From positions 1 to 64,000 of the forward strand of contig JAWLCA010000021.1 of NCBI GenBank assembly GCA_041687395.1: DNA of 64,000 nt. Direction: 5' to 3'. Shown here in pieces: positions 7,731 through 16,711 of this stretch (its first letter is position 1; every line of letters starts with the position of its first letter). The stretch is from JAWLCA01 sp041687395 (GTDB lineage: Bacteria > Pseudomonadota > Alphaproteobacteria > Rhodobacterales > Rhodobacteraceae). The position numbers were made by a program, and so were the translations under genes. Below the pieces are notes generated by a model that saw only the letters and a list, made by a program, of their open reading frames with translations, made no database searches and had not been told where the DNA came from.

Positions 7731-9399
7731 AGCGACGATGGAGGAATTCGAAGCCCTCCTCAACGAAAGCTTCGAGATCGACACGCCCGAGGAAGGGTCT
7801 GTCGTCAAAGGCAAGGTCATCGCCATCGAGGCGGGCCAGGCCATCATCGACGTCGGCTACAAGATGGAAGGCCGCGTCGATCTGAAGGAATTCGCAAGCC
7901 CAGGCCAGGCGCCGGAAATCGAAGTGGGGGACGAGGTCGAGGTCTTCCTGGACCGGGTCGAGAACGCCCGCGGCGAAGCCTCGATCAGCCGTGAGAAGGC
8001 CCGCCGCGAAGAGGCGTGGGATCGTCTGGAGAAAGCCTACGAGAAGGAAGAGCGCGTCGACGGCGCCATCTTCGGGCGCGTGAAGGGCGGCTTCACCGTC
8101 GATCTGGGCGGTGCCGTAGCCTTCCTGCCCGGCTCTCAAGTCGATGTGCGCCCCGTGCGCGACGCCGGCCCACTGATGGGTCTGAAGCAGCCGTTCCAGA
8201 TTCTCAAGATGGATCGTCGTCGCGGCAACATCGTCGTGTCGCGTCGCGCCATTCTTGAGGAATCGCGCGCCGAACAGCGCGCCGAGGTCATCGCCAAGCT
8301 GGCCGAGGGCCAGGTGGTCGACGGTGTGGTGAAGAACATCACCGAATACGGTGCCTTCGTGGATCTGGGCGGCGTGGACGGTCTGCTGCACGTTACCGAC
8401 ATGGCCTGGCGCCGCGTCAACCACCCCTCGGAGATCCTGTCGATCGGCGAGACCCTGAAGGTTCAGGTCATCAAGATCAACAAGGACACCCACCGCATCA
8501 GCCTGGGCATCAAGCAGCTTCAGGAAGATCCTTGGGATGCCGTTGAGCGCAACTACCCGCTGGGTTCGGTCCACAAGGGCCGCGTGACCAACATCACCGA
8601 CTATGGCGCGTTCGTCGAACTGGAAGCCGGTGTCGAGGGTCTGGTGCACGTGTCGGAAATGTCCTGGACCAAGAAGAACGTCCACCCGGGCAAGATCGTG
8701 TCGACCAGCCAGGAAGTGGACGTCATGGTGCTGGAAATCGACAGCGCCAAGCGCCGCGTTTCGCTGGGCCTGAAGCAGACCATGCGCAACCCGTGGGAAC
8801 TGTTCGCCGAGGATCATCCGGTGGGCAGCACCATCGAGGGCGAGGTCAAGAACATCACCGAGTTCGGCCTGTTCATTGGCCTCGACCACGACATCGACGG
8901 TATGGTGCACCTTTCCGACCTGAGCTGGGACCAGCGCGGCGAGGAGGCGATCCAGAACTACCGCAAGGGCGACGTCGTCCAGGCGGCGGTGCTGGAGGTC
9001 GACGTCGAGAAAGAGCGTATCTCGCTCTCGATCAAGGCACTGGGGGCCGACACCTTCAGCGAGGCGATCGACGGCGTGAAGCGCGGCTCTATCGTGACGT
9101 CCACTGTGACCGCGATCGAGGATGGCGGGATCGAAGTGGAATACAACGGCATGAAGTCGTTCATCCGCCGCTCCGACCTCAGCCGCGACCGGGCCGAGCA
9201 GCGCCCCGAGCGGTTCCAGGTGGGCGACAAGGTCGATGCCCGCGTTACCAACGTCGACGCCAAGGCCCGCAAGCTGGGTCTGTCGATCAAGGCGCGCGAG
9301 ATCGCCGAAGAGAAGGAAGCCGTCGAGCAGTACGGCTCGTCGGACTCGGGCGCATCGCTGGGCGATATCCTGGGCGCCGCGCTCAAGGACCGCGGCTGA
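7720..9399 (+). CDS. rpsA: 30S ribosomal protein S1
   Basis: A 559-residue ribosomal protein that helps mRNA bind the small subunit. Six S1/OB-fold RNA-binding repeats are visible, for example GSVVKGKVIAIEAGQAIIDV, VVDGVVKNITEYGAFVDLGG, VHKGRVTNITDYGAFVELEA and TIEGEVKNITEFGLFIGLDH. Length is typical for alphaproteobacteria. The ATG at 7720 has AAAAGGAAAA upstream. A strong terminator follows at 9418. It lies between cmk and ihfB, the ancestral proteobacterial order. Confidence 0.98.
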   Translation: MCAKATMEEFEALLNESFEIDTPEEGSVVKGKVIAIEAGQAIIDVGYKMEGRVDLKEFASPGQAPEIEVGDEVEVFLDRVENARGEASISREKARREEAWDRLEKAYEKEERVDGAIFGRVKGGFTVDLGGAVAFLPGSQVDVRPVRDAGPLMGLKQPFQILKMDRRRGNIVVSRRAILEESRAEQRAEVIAKLAEGQVVDGVVKNITEYGAFVDLGGVDGLLHVTDMAWRRVNHPSEILSIGETLKVQVIKINKDTHRISLGIKQLQEDPWDAVERNYPLGSVHKGRVTNITDYGAFVELEAGVEGLVHVSEMSWTKKNVHPGKIVSTSQEVDVMVLEIDSAKRRVSLGLKQTMRNPWELFAEDHPVGSTIEGEVKNITEFGLFIGLDHDIDGMVHLSDLSWDQRGEEAIQNYRKGDVVQAAVLEVDVEKERISLSIKALGADTFSEAIDGVKRGSIVTSTVTAIEDGGIEVEYNGMKSFIRRSDLSRDRAEQRPERFQVGDKVDARVTNVDAKARKLGLSIKAREIAEEKEAVEQYGSSDSGASLGDILGAALKDRG

Positions 9400-9417
9400 C
9401 CCGATCTGCTCGAACGG

Positions 9418-9446
9418 CAAACGGCCCCGTGGTGCGGGGCCGTTTT
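9418..9446 (+). terminator. rpsA intrinsic terminator
   Basis: AAACGGCCCC (9419-9428) pairs with GGGGCCGTTT (9436-9445) around a short loop, and the pairing runs into a T tract. It is placed 19 bases after the rpsA stop. Confidence 0.85.
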
Positions 9447-9666
9447 GCGTTTCTGGGACGAATCGCCACGGCACCGCGACGCATTGTTGCAACCGCTGCG
9501 TGTGAATTCATGCCCAGCACCGCCGCGACAGGCGTGACAGTGCCCGCAATGGTTGGAAATGTTGCGCCATTCCAAGGCATTCCTGTTTGTGCCGGGCCGG
9601 AAAGCGCCTATAGTCAAGGTCATTGAAGCGGCAGGTGAGGCCGTTCACCCAGGGGGGACAGTGCGC

Positions 9667-9954
9667 ATGATCCGATCGGAGTTGATCCAGAAGATCGCCG
9701 AGGAAAACCCGCATCTTTACCAGCGCGATGTCGAGCGTATCGTGAATACGATCTTCGAGGAGATCATCGAGACCATGGCCCGCGGTGATCGCGTGGAGCT
9801 GCGGGGCTTCGGGGCGTTCTCGGTAAAGAAGCGCGACCCCAGGGTGGGTCGCAACCCGCGCACCGGTGAATCGGTGCAGGTGGAGGGCAAGGCCGTGCCC
9901 TTCTTCAAGACAGGAAAGCTGCTGCGGGATCGGCTGAACGGCAAACAGGGTTGA
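9667..9954 (+). CDS. ihfB: Integration host factor subunit beta
   Basis: A 95-residue DNA-bending protein that pairs with IHF-alpha and acts in replication, recombination and promoter architecture. The sequence MIRSELIQKIAEENPHL, RGDRVELRGFGAFSVK and the minor-groove arm RDPRVGRNPRTGE are characteristic. The ATG at 9667 gives the standard length; upstream in-frame codons from 9553 lie in the leader. It is followed within 11 bases by the lapA-domain gene. Confidence 0.97.
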   Translation: MIRSELIQKIAEENPHLYQRDVERIVNTIFEEIIETMARGDRVELRGFGAFSVKKRDPRVGRNPRTGESVQVEGKAVPFFKTGKLLRDRLNGKQG

Positions 9955-9964
9955 GCGGGCCGTG

Positions 9965-10327
9965 ATGCGCTATCTCAAATTCCTATTTCTGGGCCTTCTG
10001 GGCCTGTGCCTTCTGACCGTGGCGCTTGCAAACCGGGGTCCGGTTCAGATCAGGCTCCTACCGGATGACATGGCCGGGCTTCTTGGCGTCAACTGGTCGG
10101 CGGAACTGCCGCTGTTCCTGATCATCTTTGGCGGGATCGTCGCCGGCTTGCTGATCGGCTTCGTCTGGGAATGGCTGCGTGAGCATCGCATCCGGGCCGA
10201 GGCGGCGCAGACAAAGCGGCGGCTGGCCGCGACCCGCCGCGAGGTCGAGCAGTTGCGCGAGGCCAGGCCGAAAGAACCGGGCGATGACGTGCTGGCGCTT
10301 CTGGACGACGGCAGGCGCGCGCGCTAG
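9965..10327 (+). CDS. LapA-domain (DUF1049) inner-membrane protein
   Basis: A 120-residue membrane protein with two predicted transmembrane helices (about residues 4-22 and 49-69) separated by a periplasmic stretch with NRGPVQIRLLPDD, then a basic coiled-coil tail (RRLAATRREVEQLREA). This is the lipopolysaccharide assembly protein A domain layout, and such genes often follow ihfB. An overlapping GTG at 9962 is an alternative start. Exact role in alphaproteobacteria is not established. Confidence 0.82.
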   Translation: MRYLKFLFLGLLGLCLLTVALANRGPVQIRLLPDDMAGLLGVNWSAELPLFLIIFGGIVAGLLIGFVWEWLREHRIRAEAAQTKRRLAATRREVEQLREARPKEPGDDVLALLDDGRRAR

Positions 10328-10335
10328 GCAGCGCC

Positions 10336-10986
10336 ATGGCATCGAAGATCCAAGTGAAGATCTGCGGGCTTCGCAGCCCGGCGGACGTGGCCGCCGCAGC
10401 GGCGGCGGGCGCGACCTATGGTGGCTTCGTCTTCTTTGCCCGTTCGCCCCGGAACCTGACGCTTGACGAGGCGCAAGGCTTGGCAGCCAGTTGCCCGCCG
10501 GGTCTGCTGCGAGTCGCCCTGACCGTGGATGCCGACGACGCGGCGCTTGACGCCATCGTTGCGGCGGCCCGGCCCGATTGGCTGCAGCTTCACGGTCATG
10601 AGAGCAGCGACCGGGTGCGCGCGGTTCAGGCGCGCTACGGGCTGCCGGTGATGAAGGCGCTGGGCGTGGCCGAGGCGGCGGACCTGACGGCCATCGACGA
10701 CCATGCCCGCGTGGCGGACCAGATCCTGATCGATGCCAAGGCGCCCAAGGATGCCGAACTGCCGGGCGGTAACGGGCTGGCGTTTGACTGGCGGTTGATC
10801 GCCGGCCGGCACTGGACGGTGCCATGGATGCTGGCGGGCGGCCTGACGCCCGGCAACGTGGCCGAGGCGATCCGCCTGACGGGGGCACGACAGGTCGATG
10901 TCTCGTCGGGTGTCGAAAGCGCGCCCGGGGTGAAGGATGCCGGATTGATGCGTGCCTTTGTCGCGGCGGCGCAGGGAGTCCGCTGA
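10336..10986 (+). CDS. trpF: Phosphoribosylanthranilate isomerase
   Basis: A 216-residue TIM-barrel enzyme of tryptophan synthesis that isomerises N-(5-phosphoribosyl)anthranilate. Family features are VKICGLRSPAD at the N-terminus (catalytic cysteine), PDWLQLHGHES, DQILIDAK and the C-terminal phosphate site MLAGGLTPGNVAEA with VDVSSGVESAPGVKD. It starts nine bases after the lapA-like gene and is followed by trpB; trpA is not in the window. Confidence 0.96.
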   Translation: MASKIQVKICGLRSPADVAAAAAAGATYGGFVFFARSPRNLTLDEAQGLAASCPPGLLRVALTVDADDAALDAIVAAARPDWLQLHGHESSDRVRAVQARYGLPVMKALGVAEAADLTAIDDHARVADQILIDAKAPKDAELPGGNGLAFDWRLIAGRHWTVPWMLAGGLTPGNVAEAIRLTGARQVDVSSGVESAPGVKDAGLMRAFVAAAQGVR

Positions 10987-11072
10987 GAGCGCTCACTTGG
11001 CCCGGTGCCCGTGCTTTACGATGGCCCCCATCGGCGCTAAGTGCGGTGTAACCTCAGGGGAGTGACAGAACG

Positions 11073-12305
11073 ATGCCCGATGATCGGATCAACAGCTTCA
11101 TGACCGGCCCCGACGAGCAGGGGCGTTTTGGTATCTTCGGCGGCCGTTTCGTCAGCGAGACCCTGATGCCGCTGATCCTGTCGCTTGAGGCGGAATACGA
11201 AAAGGCCAAGACCGACCAGAGCTTCTGGGACGAGATGAACCATTTGTGGACGCATTACGTCGGCCGGCCCAGCCCGCTGTATTTCGCCGAGCGGATGACG
11301 ACGCATCTTGGCGGCGCCAAGGTCTACATGAAGCGCGACGAACTGAACCACACCGGCGCGCACAAGATCAACAACGTGCTGGGCCAGATCATCCTGGCCC
11401 GCCGCATGGGCAAGACCCGCATCATCGCCGAAACCGGCGCAGGCCAGCACGGCGTGGCCACAGCCACGGTCTGTGCCAAGTTCGGGCTGAAATGCGTGGT
11501 GTACATGGGGGCGCATGACGTGGAGCGGCAGAAGCCTAACGTCTTCCGCATGCGCCTGCTGGGGGCCGAGGTCGTGCCGGTCACCTCAGGGCGCGGCACG
11601 CTGAAGGACGCGATGAACGACGCGCTGCGCGACTGGGTGACGAACGTGCGCGACACGTTCTACTGCATCGGAACAGTGGCGGGCCCGCATCCCTATCCGG
11701 CGATGGTGCGCGACTTCCAGTCGATCATCGGCAAGGAAGTGCGCTGGCAACTGGCCGAGCAGGAGGGCGAGGGGCGCCTGCCAGACACGATCATTGCCGC
11801 CATTGGCGGGGGGTCGAACGCGATGGGTCTGTTCTACCCATTCCTTGACGATCCCTCGGTCAGGATCATCGGGGTCGAGGCCGGCGGCAAGGGCGTCGAT
11901 GACCGGATGGAGCATTGCGCCAGCCTGACAGGCGGGCGGCCGGGCGTGCTGCACGGCAACCGCACCTATCTGCTGCAGGACGAGGATGGGCAGATTCTGG
12001 AGGGCTTCAGCATCTCTGCAGGGCTGGACTATCCCGGGATCGGGCCGGAGCATTCGTGGCTGCACGACGTGGGCCGCGCAGAATATGTCGCGATCACCGA
12101 CAAGGAGGCGCTGGAGGCGTTCCAGTTGTGCTGCGAACTGGAGGGGATCATCCCCGCGCTGGAGCCGAGCCATGCGCTGGCGCACGTGATGAAGATCGCA
12201 CCAGACCTGCCGGCAGACCATATCATCGTGATGAACATGTGCGGCCGGGGCGACAAGGACATCTTCACCGTGGCCCGGCACCTCGGCTTTGAGATGACCG
12301 CCTGA
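11073..12305 (+). CDS. trpB: Tryptophan synthase beta chain
   Basis: A 410-residue PLP enzyme joining indole and serine. The Schiff-base lysine is in NHTGAHKINN, the phosphate-binding loop is GGGSNAMG and the substrate region ETGAGQHGVA is present. Length is standard for TrpB1. Its start, ATG 11073, follows AGGGGAG. The partner trpA is not directly downstream, since the next gene is on the opposite strand; in many rhodobacters trpA lies elsewhere. Confidence 0.97.
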   Translation: MPDDRINSFMTGPDEQGRFGIFGGRFVSETLMPLILSLEAEYEKAKTDQSFWDEMNHLWTHYVGRPSPLYFAERMTTHLGGAKVYMKRDELNHTGAHKINNVLGQIILARRMGKTRIIAETGAGQHGVATATVCAKFGLKCVVYMGAHDVERQKPNVFRMRLLGAEVVPVTSGRGTLKDAMNDALRDWVTNVRDTFYCIGTVAGPHPYPAMVRDFQSIIGKEVRWQLAEQEGEGRLPDTIIAAIGGGSNAMGLFYPFLDDPSVRIIGVEAGGKGVDDRMEHCASLTGGRPGVLHGNRTYLLQDEDGQILEGFSISAGLDYPGIGPEHSWLHDVGRAEYVAITDKEALEAFQLCCELEGIIPALEPSHALAHVMKIAPDLPADHIIVMNMCGRGDKDIFTVARHLGFEMTA

Positions 12306-12343
12306 ACCGGGCGGGCGGGGCGCTTCTGCCCATCGCCACCGCG

Positions 12344-12721
12344 TCAGCTTTCGATGGCGTAGCTGCGCAAGACCGCAAGCGGCACGATATCCAGCGTGCG
12401 CAGGTGTGTGGCCTGTAACCTCACCTGTGGAGCGGCCCCCTCGTCGTGCGCCTGCAGGAAGCGCGCGGCGCATAGGCACCATTGATCGCCGGCCTTCAGG
12501 CCCGGAAAGCCGTAGTCCGGCCGGGGTGTCGACAGGTCGTTGCCAAGATATTTCGACAGCGCGAGGAATTCGTCCGTCATCACCGCGCAGACGGTGTGGC
12601 GGCCGCGGTCTTCGGGGCCGGTGTCGCAGCAGCCGTTGCGGAAAAAGCCGGTCATCGGCCGGGTCGAGCAGCTTTCCAGCGCTTCACCGAGGACGTTGAG
12701 CGAGGCATCACGCGCGGCCAT
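12344..12721 (-). CDS. DUF2237 family protein
   Basis: A 125-residue small protein with the conserved pattern NVLGEALESCS, MTGFFRNGCC, HTVCAVMTDEFLALSKYLGNDL, FPGLKAGDQWCLCAARFLQA and APQVRLQATH. The spaced cysteines could bind a metal. The biochemical role of the family is unknown. It starts four bases after the pth stop on the same strand, so the two are probably co-transcribed. Confidence 0.9.
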   Translation of the reverse strand: MAARDASLNVLGEALESCSTRPMTGFFRNGCCDTGPEDRGRHTVCAVMTDEFLALSKYLGNDLSTPRPDYGFPGLKAGDQWCLCAARFLQAHDEGAAPQVRLQATHLRTLDIVPLAVLRSYAIES

Positions 12722-12725
12722 CGGG

Positions 12726-13421
12726 TCAGCGGAACCGGTCGATCAGGCGCTGCAGGGTGCTGCGGCCGTCATCCTCCGGCGCCCCCTGTCGGCTCGGGGC
12801 TTCGGGCTTGTTGTCGGCTTCCTTTTTCGGGGAAGTGGTCGTTGAACTGCGTGGGGGGGCGGTGCGCAGGCTGACCGCGTTCAGGAAACGGGTGGAATCG
12901 CCCTCGGCCAGGGCCGGGGCGCCGTCGGAGAGGCCGCGCATCAGGTCGTCCAACCAGTCGGCATCGGCCTTGGCGAAATCCGACAGGACATAGCCCGAGA
13001 CACGGTCCTTGTGGCCTGGATGGCCGATCCCGAGGCGGACGCGGCCATAGGTGTCGCCGATGTGCTGGTGGATGGAGCGCAGCCCGTTGTGGCCGGCGTG
13101 ACCGCCGGCCTGCTTCACCCGCACCTTGCCAGGGGCGAGGTCAAGCTCGTCGTGGAACACGGTCACGTCCTCGGGCGTGAGTTTCAGGTAGCGCATCGCC
13201 TCGCCGGTAGCCTGGCCCGACAGGTTCATGAAGGTCTGCGGTTTGAGCAGGACGATCCGTTCCGAACCCAGGCGCCCCTCGGCCACGAAGCCCTGAAACT
13301 TCTGCCGCCACGGCGTGAAGCCGTGGTCGGTCGCGATCCGGTCGAGGGCCATGAAGCCGATGTTGTGCCGGTTGTTCGCGTAGCGTGGGCCGGGATTGCC
13401 CAGCCCCACAAAGAGTTTCAT
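12726..13421 (-). CDS. pth: Peptidyl-tRNA hydrolase
   Basis: A 231-residue enzyme that releases peptides from prematurely dropped peptidyl-tRNA. Family motifs are LFVGLGNPGPRYANNRHNIGF (catalytic histidine H19), KPQTFMNLSG, VFHDELDL and GGHAGHNGLRSI. A Ser/Thr/Lys-rich tail beyond about residue 190 is an extension seen in alphaproteobacteria. The start at 13421 matches the family N-terminus; the frame extends upstream without a family match. rplY, its common partner, is 640 bases away with an opposite-strand gene between. Confidence 0.96.
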   Translation of the reverse strand: MKLFVGLGNPGPRYANNRHNIGFMALDRIATDHGFTPWRQKFQGFVAEGRLGSERIVLLKPQTFMNLSGQATGEAMRYLKLTPEDVTVFHDELDLAPGKVRVKQAGGHAGHNGLRSIHQHIGDTYGRVRLGIGHPGHKDRVSGYVLSDFAKADADWLDDLMRGLSDGAPALAEGDSTRFLNAVSLRTAPPRSSTTTSPKKEADNKPEAPSRQGAPEDDGRSTLQRLIDRFR

Positions 13422-13509
13422 CACCGCCTCCCCCCGCGGTCTTGACCTTGCCCCCTTGATGCCCTGAACTGTCGTGAAATGCCAGAGAAAGCAGAATTGG
13501 ACGGACGAG

Positions 13510-13827
13510 ATGTATCTGACGATGAACCGGTTCCGCGTGAAGACCGGCCAGGAGGGCAAATTCGAGGCGATCTGGAAGGAACGTGACAGCCACCTGCCTG
13601 AGGTGAAGGGGTTCGTGGCTTTTCATCTGATGAAAGGGGCGGAGAAGGGTGACCATACGCTCTATGCCTCGCATACGCTTTGGGAGAGCCGCGCGGCGTT
13701 CGAGGACTGGACCAAGTCGGAAGCGTTCCGCGCAGCCCATCGCGGTGCGGGGGCGCATTCGGATATCTACATGGGCCCGCCGGAACTGGAGATCTTCGAA
13801 TCCGTGCAGACCATCGCCAGGGACTGA
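13510..13827 (+). CDS. Antibiotic biosynthesis monooxygenase (ABM) domain protein
   Basis: A 105-residue ferredoxin-like dimeric alpha/beta barrel protein. The ABM pattern is clear: MNRFRVKTGQEGKFEAIWKER, EVKGFVAFHLMKG, SHTLWESRAAFEDWTKSEAF, then AHRGAG. Members include IsdG-type haem-degrading enzymes, and the N near the start with a W in the middle is compatible, but haem binding is not shown. It lies on the opposite strand between pth and rplY. Confidence 0.82.
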   Translation: MYLTMNRFRVKTGQEGKFEAIWKERDSHLPEVKGFVAFHLMKGAEKGDHTLYASHTLWESRAAFEDWTKSEAFRAAHRGAGAHSDIYMGPPELEIFESVQTIARD

Positions 13828-13918
13828 CCGGGCAGCGGGCGCTGTGCAACACCTGTGTGCAACGCATGCACTCTTAATAGGTGGGGATCCGCACAAGGCC
13901 CTGAAAACAGTAATATCC

Positions 13919-13973
13919 ACGTATGCTGAACGTATGACTCACGTGCATCCTACGTGCATACGTTGGATGCATG
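13919..13973 (+). repeat. Element C: five 11-bp phased units between convergent genes
   Basis: Units are ACGTATGCTGA, ACGTATGACTC, ACGTGCATCCT, ACGTGCATACG and TTGGATGCATG, stepping by exactly 11 bp from 13919. The conserved core is ACGTRYAT. Element D (53035-53089) matches it unit by unit. It lies between the ABM gene and the rplY terminator, outside any gene. Confidence 0.65.
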
Positions 13974-14003
13974 CGCGGGTCGAAACACCGGTTCTCGCGG
14001 CCC

Positions 14004-14037
14004 GAAACGAAAGACGCCGGGCACTGGGCCCGGCGTC
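14004..14037 (-). terminator. rplY intrinsic terminator
   Basis: Read on the minus strand, a perfect 10-bp stem (GACGCCGGGC with GCCCGGCGTC, 14013-14022 and 14028-14037) is followed by TTTCGTTT. It lies 26 bases after the rplY stop. Confidence 0.85.
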
Positions 14038-14062
14038 CTGATCCGTCGCACTTGCGAAGGAC

Positions 14063-14686
14063 TTATTCTTCGACTTCTTCACCTTCGGCGGCTTCCTCGG
14101 CATCCGACGACCGCAAGCCCGACGGGGCCGAGAGGTTCGCGATGACGAAGTTCCGGTCCACCGTCGGCTTGGCGCCGGCGGGAAGCTCGATGTCGTTGAT
14201 GTGGATCACGTCACCGATGTTGCGGCCCGTCAGGTCGGCGGTGATGTGATCGGGGATGTCGCCCGCGGTCACTTCCAGTTCGACCTCGGGGCGCACGGTC
14301 ACCAGCGTGCCGCCACGCTTCAGGCCGGGGGCCTCTTCGTGGCCCACGAACTCCACCGGGATGAAAAGCTTGATCCGGCTGGTGCGGCGCAGGCGCATCA
14401 GATCCACATGGGTTGGCAGATCTTTCACGATGTCACGCTGCACGCTGCGGCAGATCACGCGCACGTCTTCGTGCCCTTCGACCTTCAGGTTGAAGAGTGT
14501 CGACAGGAAACGCCCAGCCTTCAGCTTCTTCAGCAGCGGATAGTAGGAAATGTTGATCGGAAGCGGGTCCTTGCCGCCGCCGTAGACGATACCGGGTACG
14601 TTGCCCTCACGACGAGCTTGACGAGCGGCCCCCTTGCCTGTCCCCGTCCGTACCTCGGCCACAAGATCAGGGATCTCACCAGCCAT
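14063..14686 (-). CDS. rplY: 50S ribosomal protein L25 (general stress protein Ctc type)
   Basis: A 207-residue ribosomal protein that binds 5S rRNA. The N-terminal L25 domain shows GKGAARQARREGNVPGIVYGG and VDLMRLRRTSRIKLFIPVEF, and the C-terminal TL5 beta domain ends in an acidic tail (EEAAEGEEVEE). The start at 14686 follows AGGAGAACC; the upstream extension in the same frame is leader. A strong terminator follows. Confidence 0.96.
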   Translation of the reverse strand: MAGEIPDLVAEVRTGTGKGAARQARREGNVPGIVYGGGKDPLPINISYYPLLKKLKAGRFLSTLFNLKVEGHEDVRVICRSVQRDIVKDLPTHVDLMRLRRTSRIKLFIPVEFVGHEEAPGLKRGGTLVTVRPEVELEVTAGDIPDHITADLTGRNIGDVIHINDIELPAGAKPTVDRNFVIANLSAPSGLRSSDAEEAAEGEEVEE

Positions 14687-14810
14687 AGAGGTTCTCCTAG
14701 GTTTGTAACGCCCGTCGTCCTCCAAGGGTGCACGCCGGGCAAGCGGTGCCGATAGTGCGGAATCACCGCAAGTGCAAGGGGAAACCGGGCGCTTTTACCC
14801 TGTCGCGGGG

Positions 14811-15107
14811 TCAGCCGTGGCTGTGCGATTTCTCGAAGGCGGCCTTCTGCTCGGCGCTGGCCTCGGCCTGGTGCGCGGCGCGCCACTGGTCGTAGGGCAT
14901 GCCGTAGAAGATCTCGCGCGCCTGATCCTTGTCCATCTCGATCCCGCGGGCGTTGGCGGCTTCCTGATACCAGCGCGACAGGCAGTTCCGGCAGAACCCG
15001 GTCAGGTTCATCATGTCGATGTTCTGCACGTCCGTCCGGGCGCGCAGGTGATCGCGCAGGGCGCGAAAGGCGGCGGCTTCAAGTTCGATACGGGTCTGCT
15101 CGTCCAT
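14811..15107 (-). CDS. DUF1244 family protein
   Basis: A 98-residue soluble helical protein. The family signature runs from AAAFRALRDHLRARTDVQNID through MNLTGFCRNCLSRWY to YGMPYDQWRAAHQ. The FCRNC pair of cysteines is invariant in the family and could bind metal. No function is established. The start at 15107 has GGGAG upstream. It is divergent from pyk. Confidence 0.92.
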   Translation of the reverse strand: MDEQTRIELEAAAFRALRDHLRARTDVQNIDMMNLTGFCRNCLSRWYQEAANARGIEMDKDQAREIFYGMPYDQWRAAHQAEASAEQKAAFEKSHSHG

Positions 15108-15265
15108 GTGTCACTCCCTTTTGGTTTCAGATCGTCCTTGCGGCCGGCAAGGTCAAGGGTGGCGCGTGCGCCCCAGGTCATGCCGCCCGTTGCCCAGCCC
15201 GGGCTTTTCCGCCATAGAAGGCCGAACCCGGCTGATAGCGCCACCATAACGGGGAGAGGGGCAGG

Positions 15266-16711
15266 ATGAGACGCCACCGCAATGTCAAGATCGTGGCCAC
15301 ACTCGGCCCGGCATCCAACGACTACCAGACGATCCGCGCCCTCTTCGAGGCCGGCGCCGACGTGTTCCGCCTGAACATGAGCCACGGCACCCACGCCGAA
15401 ATCGCGGCGCGTCATGCGATCATCCGCCAGATCGAGGCCGACGTGGGCCGGCCGATCGCGATTCTGGCCGACCTGCAGGGGCCGAAGTTGCGTGTCGGCG
15501 CCTTTGCCAACGAGGCCGAGGAACTGGAGGAAGGGCAGTCGTTCCGGCTGGATCTTGACCCTGCCCTGGGCGATGCGGTGCGCGTTCAACTGCCGCACCC
15601 GGAGATCTTTGCGGCCCTTGAACCGGGCGCGTCGCTTCTGGTGAACGACGGCAAGATCCGGCTGAAGGTGGACGATTGCGGCCCCGATTTCGCCGACTGC
15701 ACGGTAACGGTGGGGGGCACGATTTCCAACCGCAAGGGGGTGAACGTGCCCGACGTGGTGCTGCCGCTGGCCGCGCTGTCGGACAAGGACCGCAAGGATC
15801 TGGAATTCGTCTGCGAACTGGGCGTGGACTGGCTGGCGCTGTCCTTCGTGCAGCGTGCCGCCGACGTCCAGGAGGCGCGCGATCTGGCCAAGGGGCGCGC
15901 GGCGATCCTGTCCAAGATCGAGAAGCCCGCCGCAGTGAAGGCCTATGCCGAGATCCTGGCCGCTTCGGACGGGATCATGGTGGCGCGGGGCGATCTGGGG
16001 GTGGAACTGCCCGTGCACTCGGTGCCGCCGATCCAGAAGCGGCTGGTCAAGGGCGCGCGCGCGGCGGCGAAGCCGGTGATCGTGGCGACCCAGATGCTCG
16101 AATCGATGATCGAAAGCCCGATGCCCACGCGCGCCGAGGTGTCGGACGTGGCGACCGCGATCTACGAGGGGGCCGATGCGGTGATGCTGTCGGCCGAATC
16201 GGCCGCCGGCGAGTACCCGATCGAGGCGGTGCGAACGATGGACAACGTGGCGATGTCGGTGGAAAGCGACCCCACCTATCGCGATGTGATCGAGGCGAGC
16301 CGCAACGCCACGAAGACAACCGTGGCCGACGCGATTGTCTCCGCCGCGCGCGAGATCGCCGAGACGACCGATATCAAGGCGATCTGCTGCTTCTCGGAAA
16401 GCGGGACCACGGCGCATCTGGTCGCGCGCGAACGGCCGCGAGTGCCGATCCTGGCGCTGACCTCGCGCGAGCAGACGGCGCGGCGGCTGTGCCTGACCTG
16501 GGGGACGACCTGCATCATCGCGGACGAGGTGCACCGCTTCAAGATGGCGGTGATCGCGGCGGTGCGGGCGGTGCGGGATTACGGCTTTGCGACGACGACC
16601 GACCAGATCGTTGTGACGGCGGGCGTGCCGTTCAACATGCCCGGCACCACGAACATCCTGCGCGTGGCGCCCTGCGACGAGCGGCTGATCTTCCGCGCCG
16701 AACCGGAATGA
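15266..16711 (+). CDS. pyk: Pyruvate kinase
   Basis: A 481-residue glycolytic enzyme making pyruvate and ATP from phosphoenolpyruvate and ADP. Motifs are KIVATLGPASN and FRLNMSHG at the N-terminus, ILSKIEKPAAV (catalytic lysine and metal glutamate), MVARGDLGVE and KPVIVATQMLESM. Length is normal. The stop codon directly abuts the convergent pheS stop, with no bases between and no visible terminator. Confidence 0.97.
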   Translation: MRRHRNVKIVATLGPASNDYQTIRALFEAGADVFRLNMSHGTHAEIAARHAIIRQIEADVGRPIAILADLQGPKLRVGAFANEAEELEEGQSFRLDLDPALGDAVRVQLPHPEIFAALEPGASLLVNDGKIRLKVDDCGPDFADCTVTVGGTISNRKGVNVPDVVLPLAALSDKDRKDLEFVCELGVDWLALSFVQRAADVQEARDLAKGRAAILSKIEKPAAVKAYAEILAASDGIMVARGDLGVELPVHSVPPIQKRLVKGARAAAKPVIVATQMLESMIESPMPTRAEVSDVATAIYEGADAVMLSAESAAGEYPIEAVRTMDNVAMSVESDPTYRDVIEASRNATKTTVADAIVSAAREIAETTDIKAICCFSESGTTAHLVARERPRVPILALTSREQTARRLCLTWGTTCIIADEVHRFKMAVIAAVRAVRDYGFATTTDQIVVTAGVPFNMPGTTNILRVAPCDERLIFRAEPE

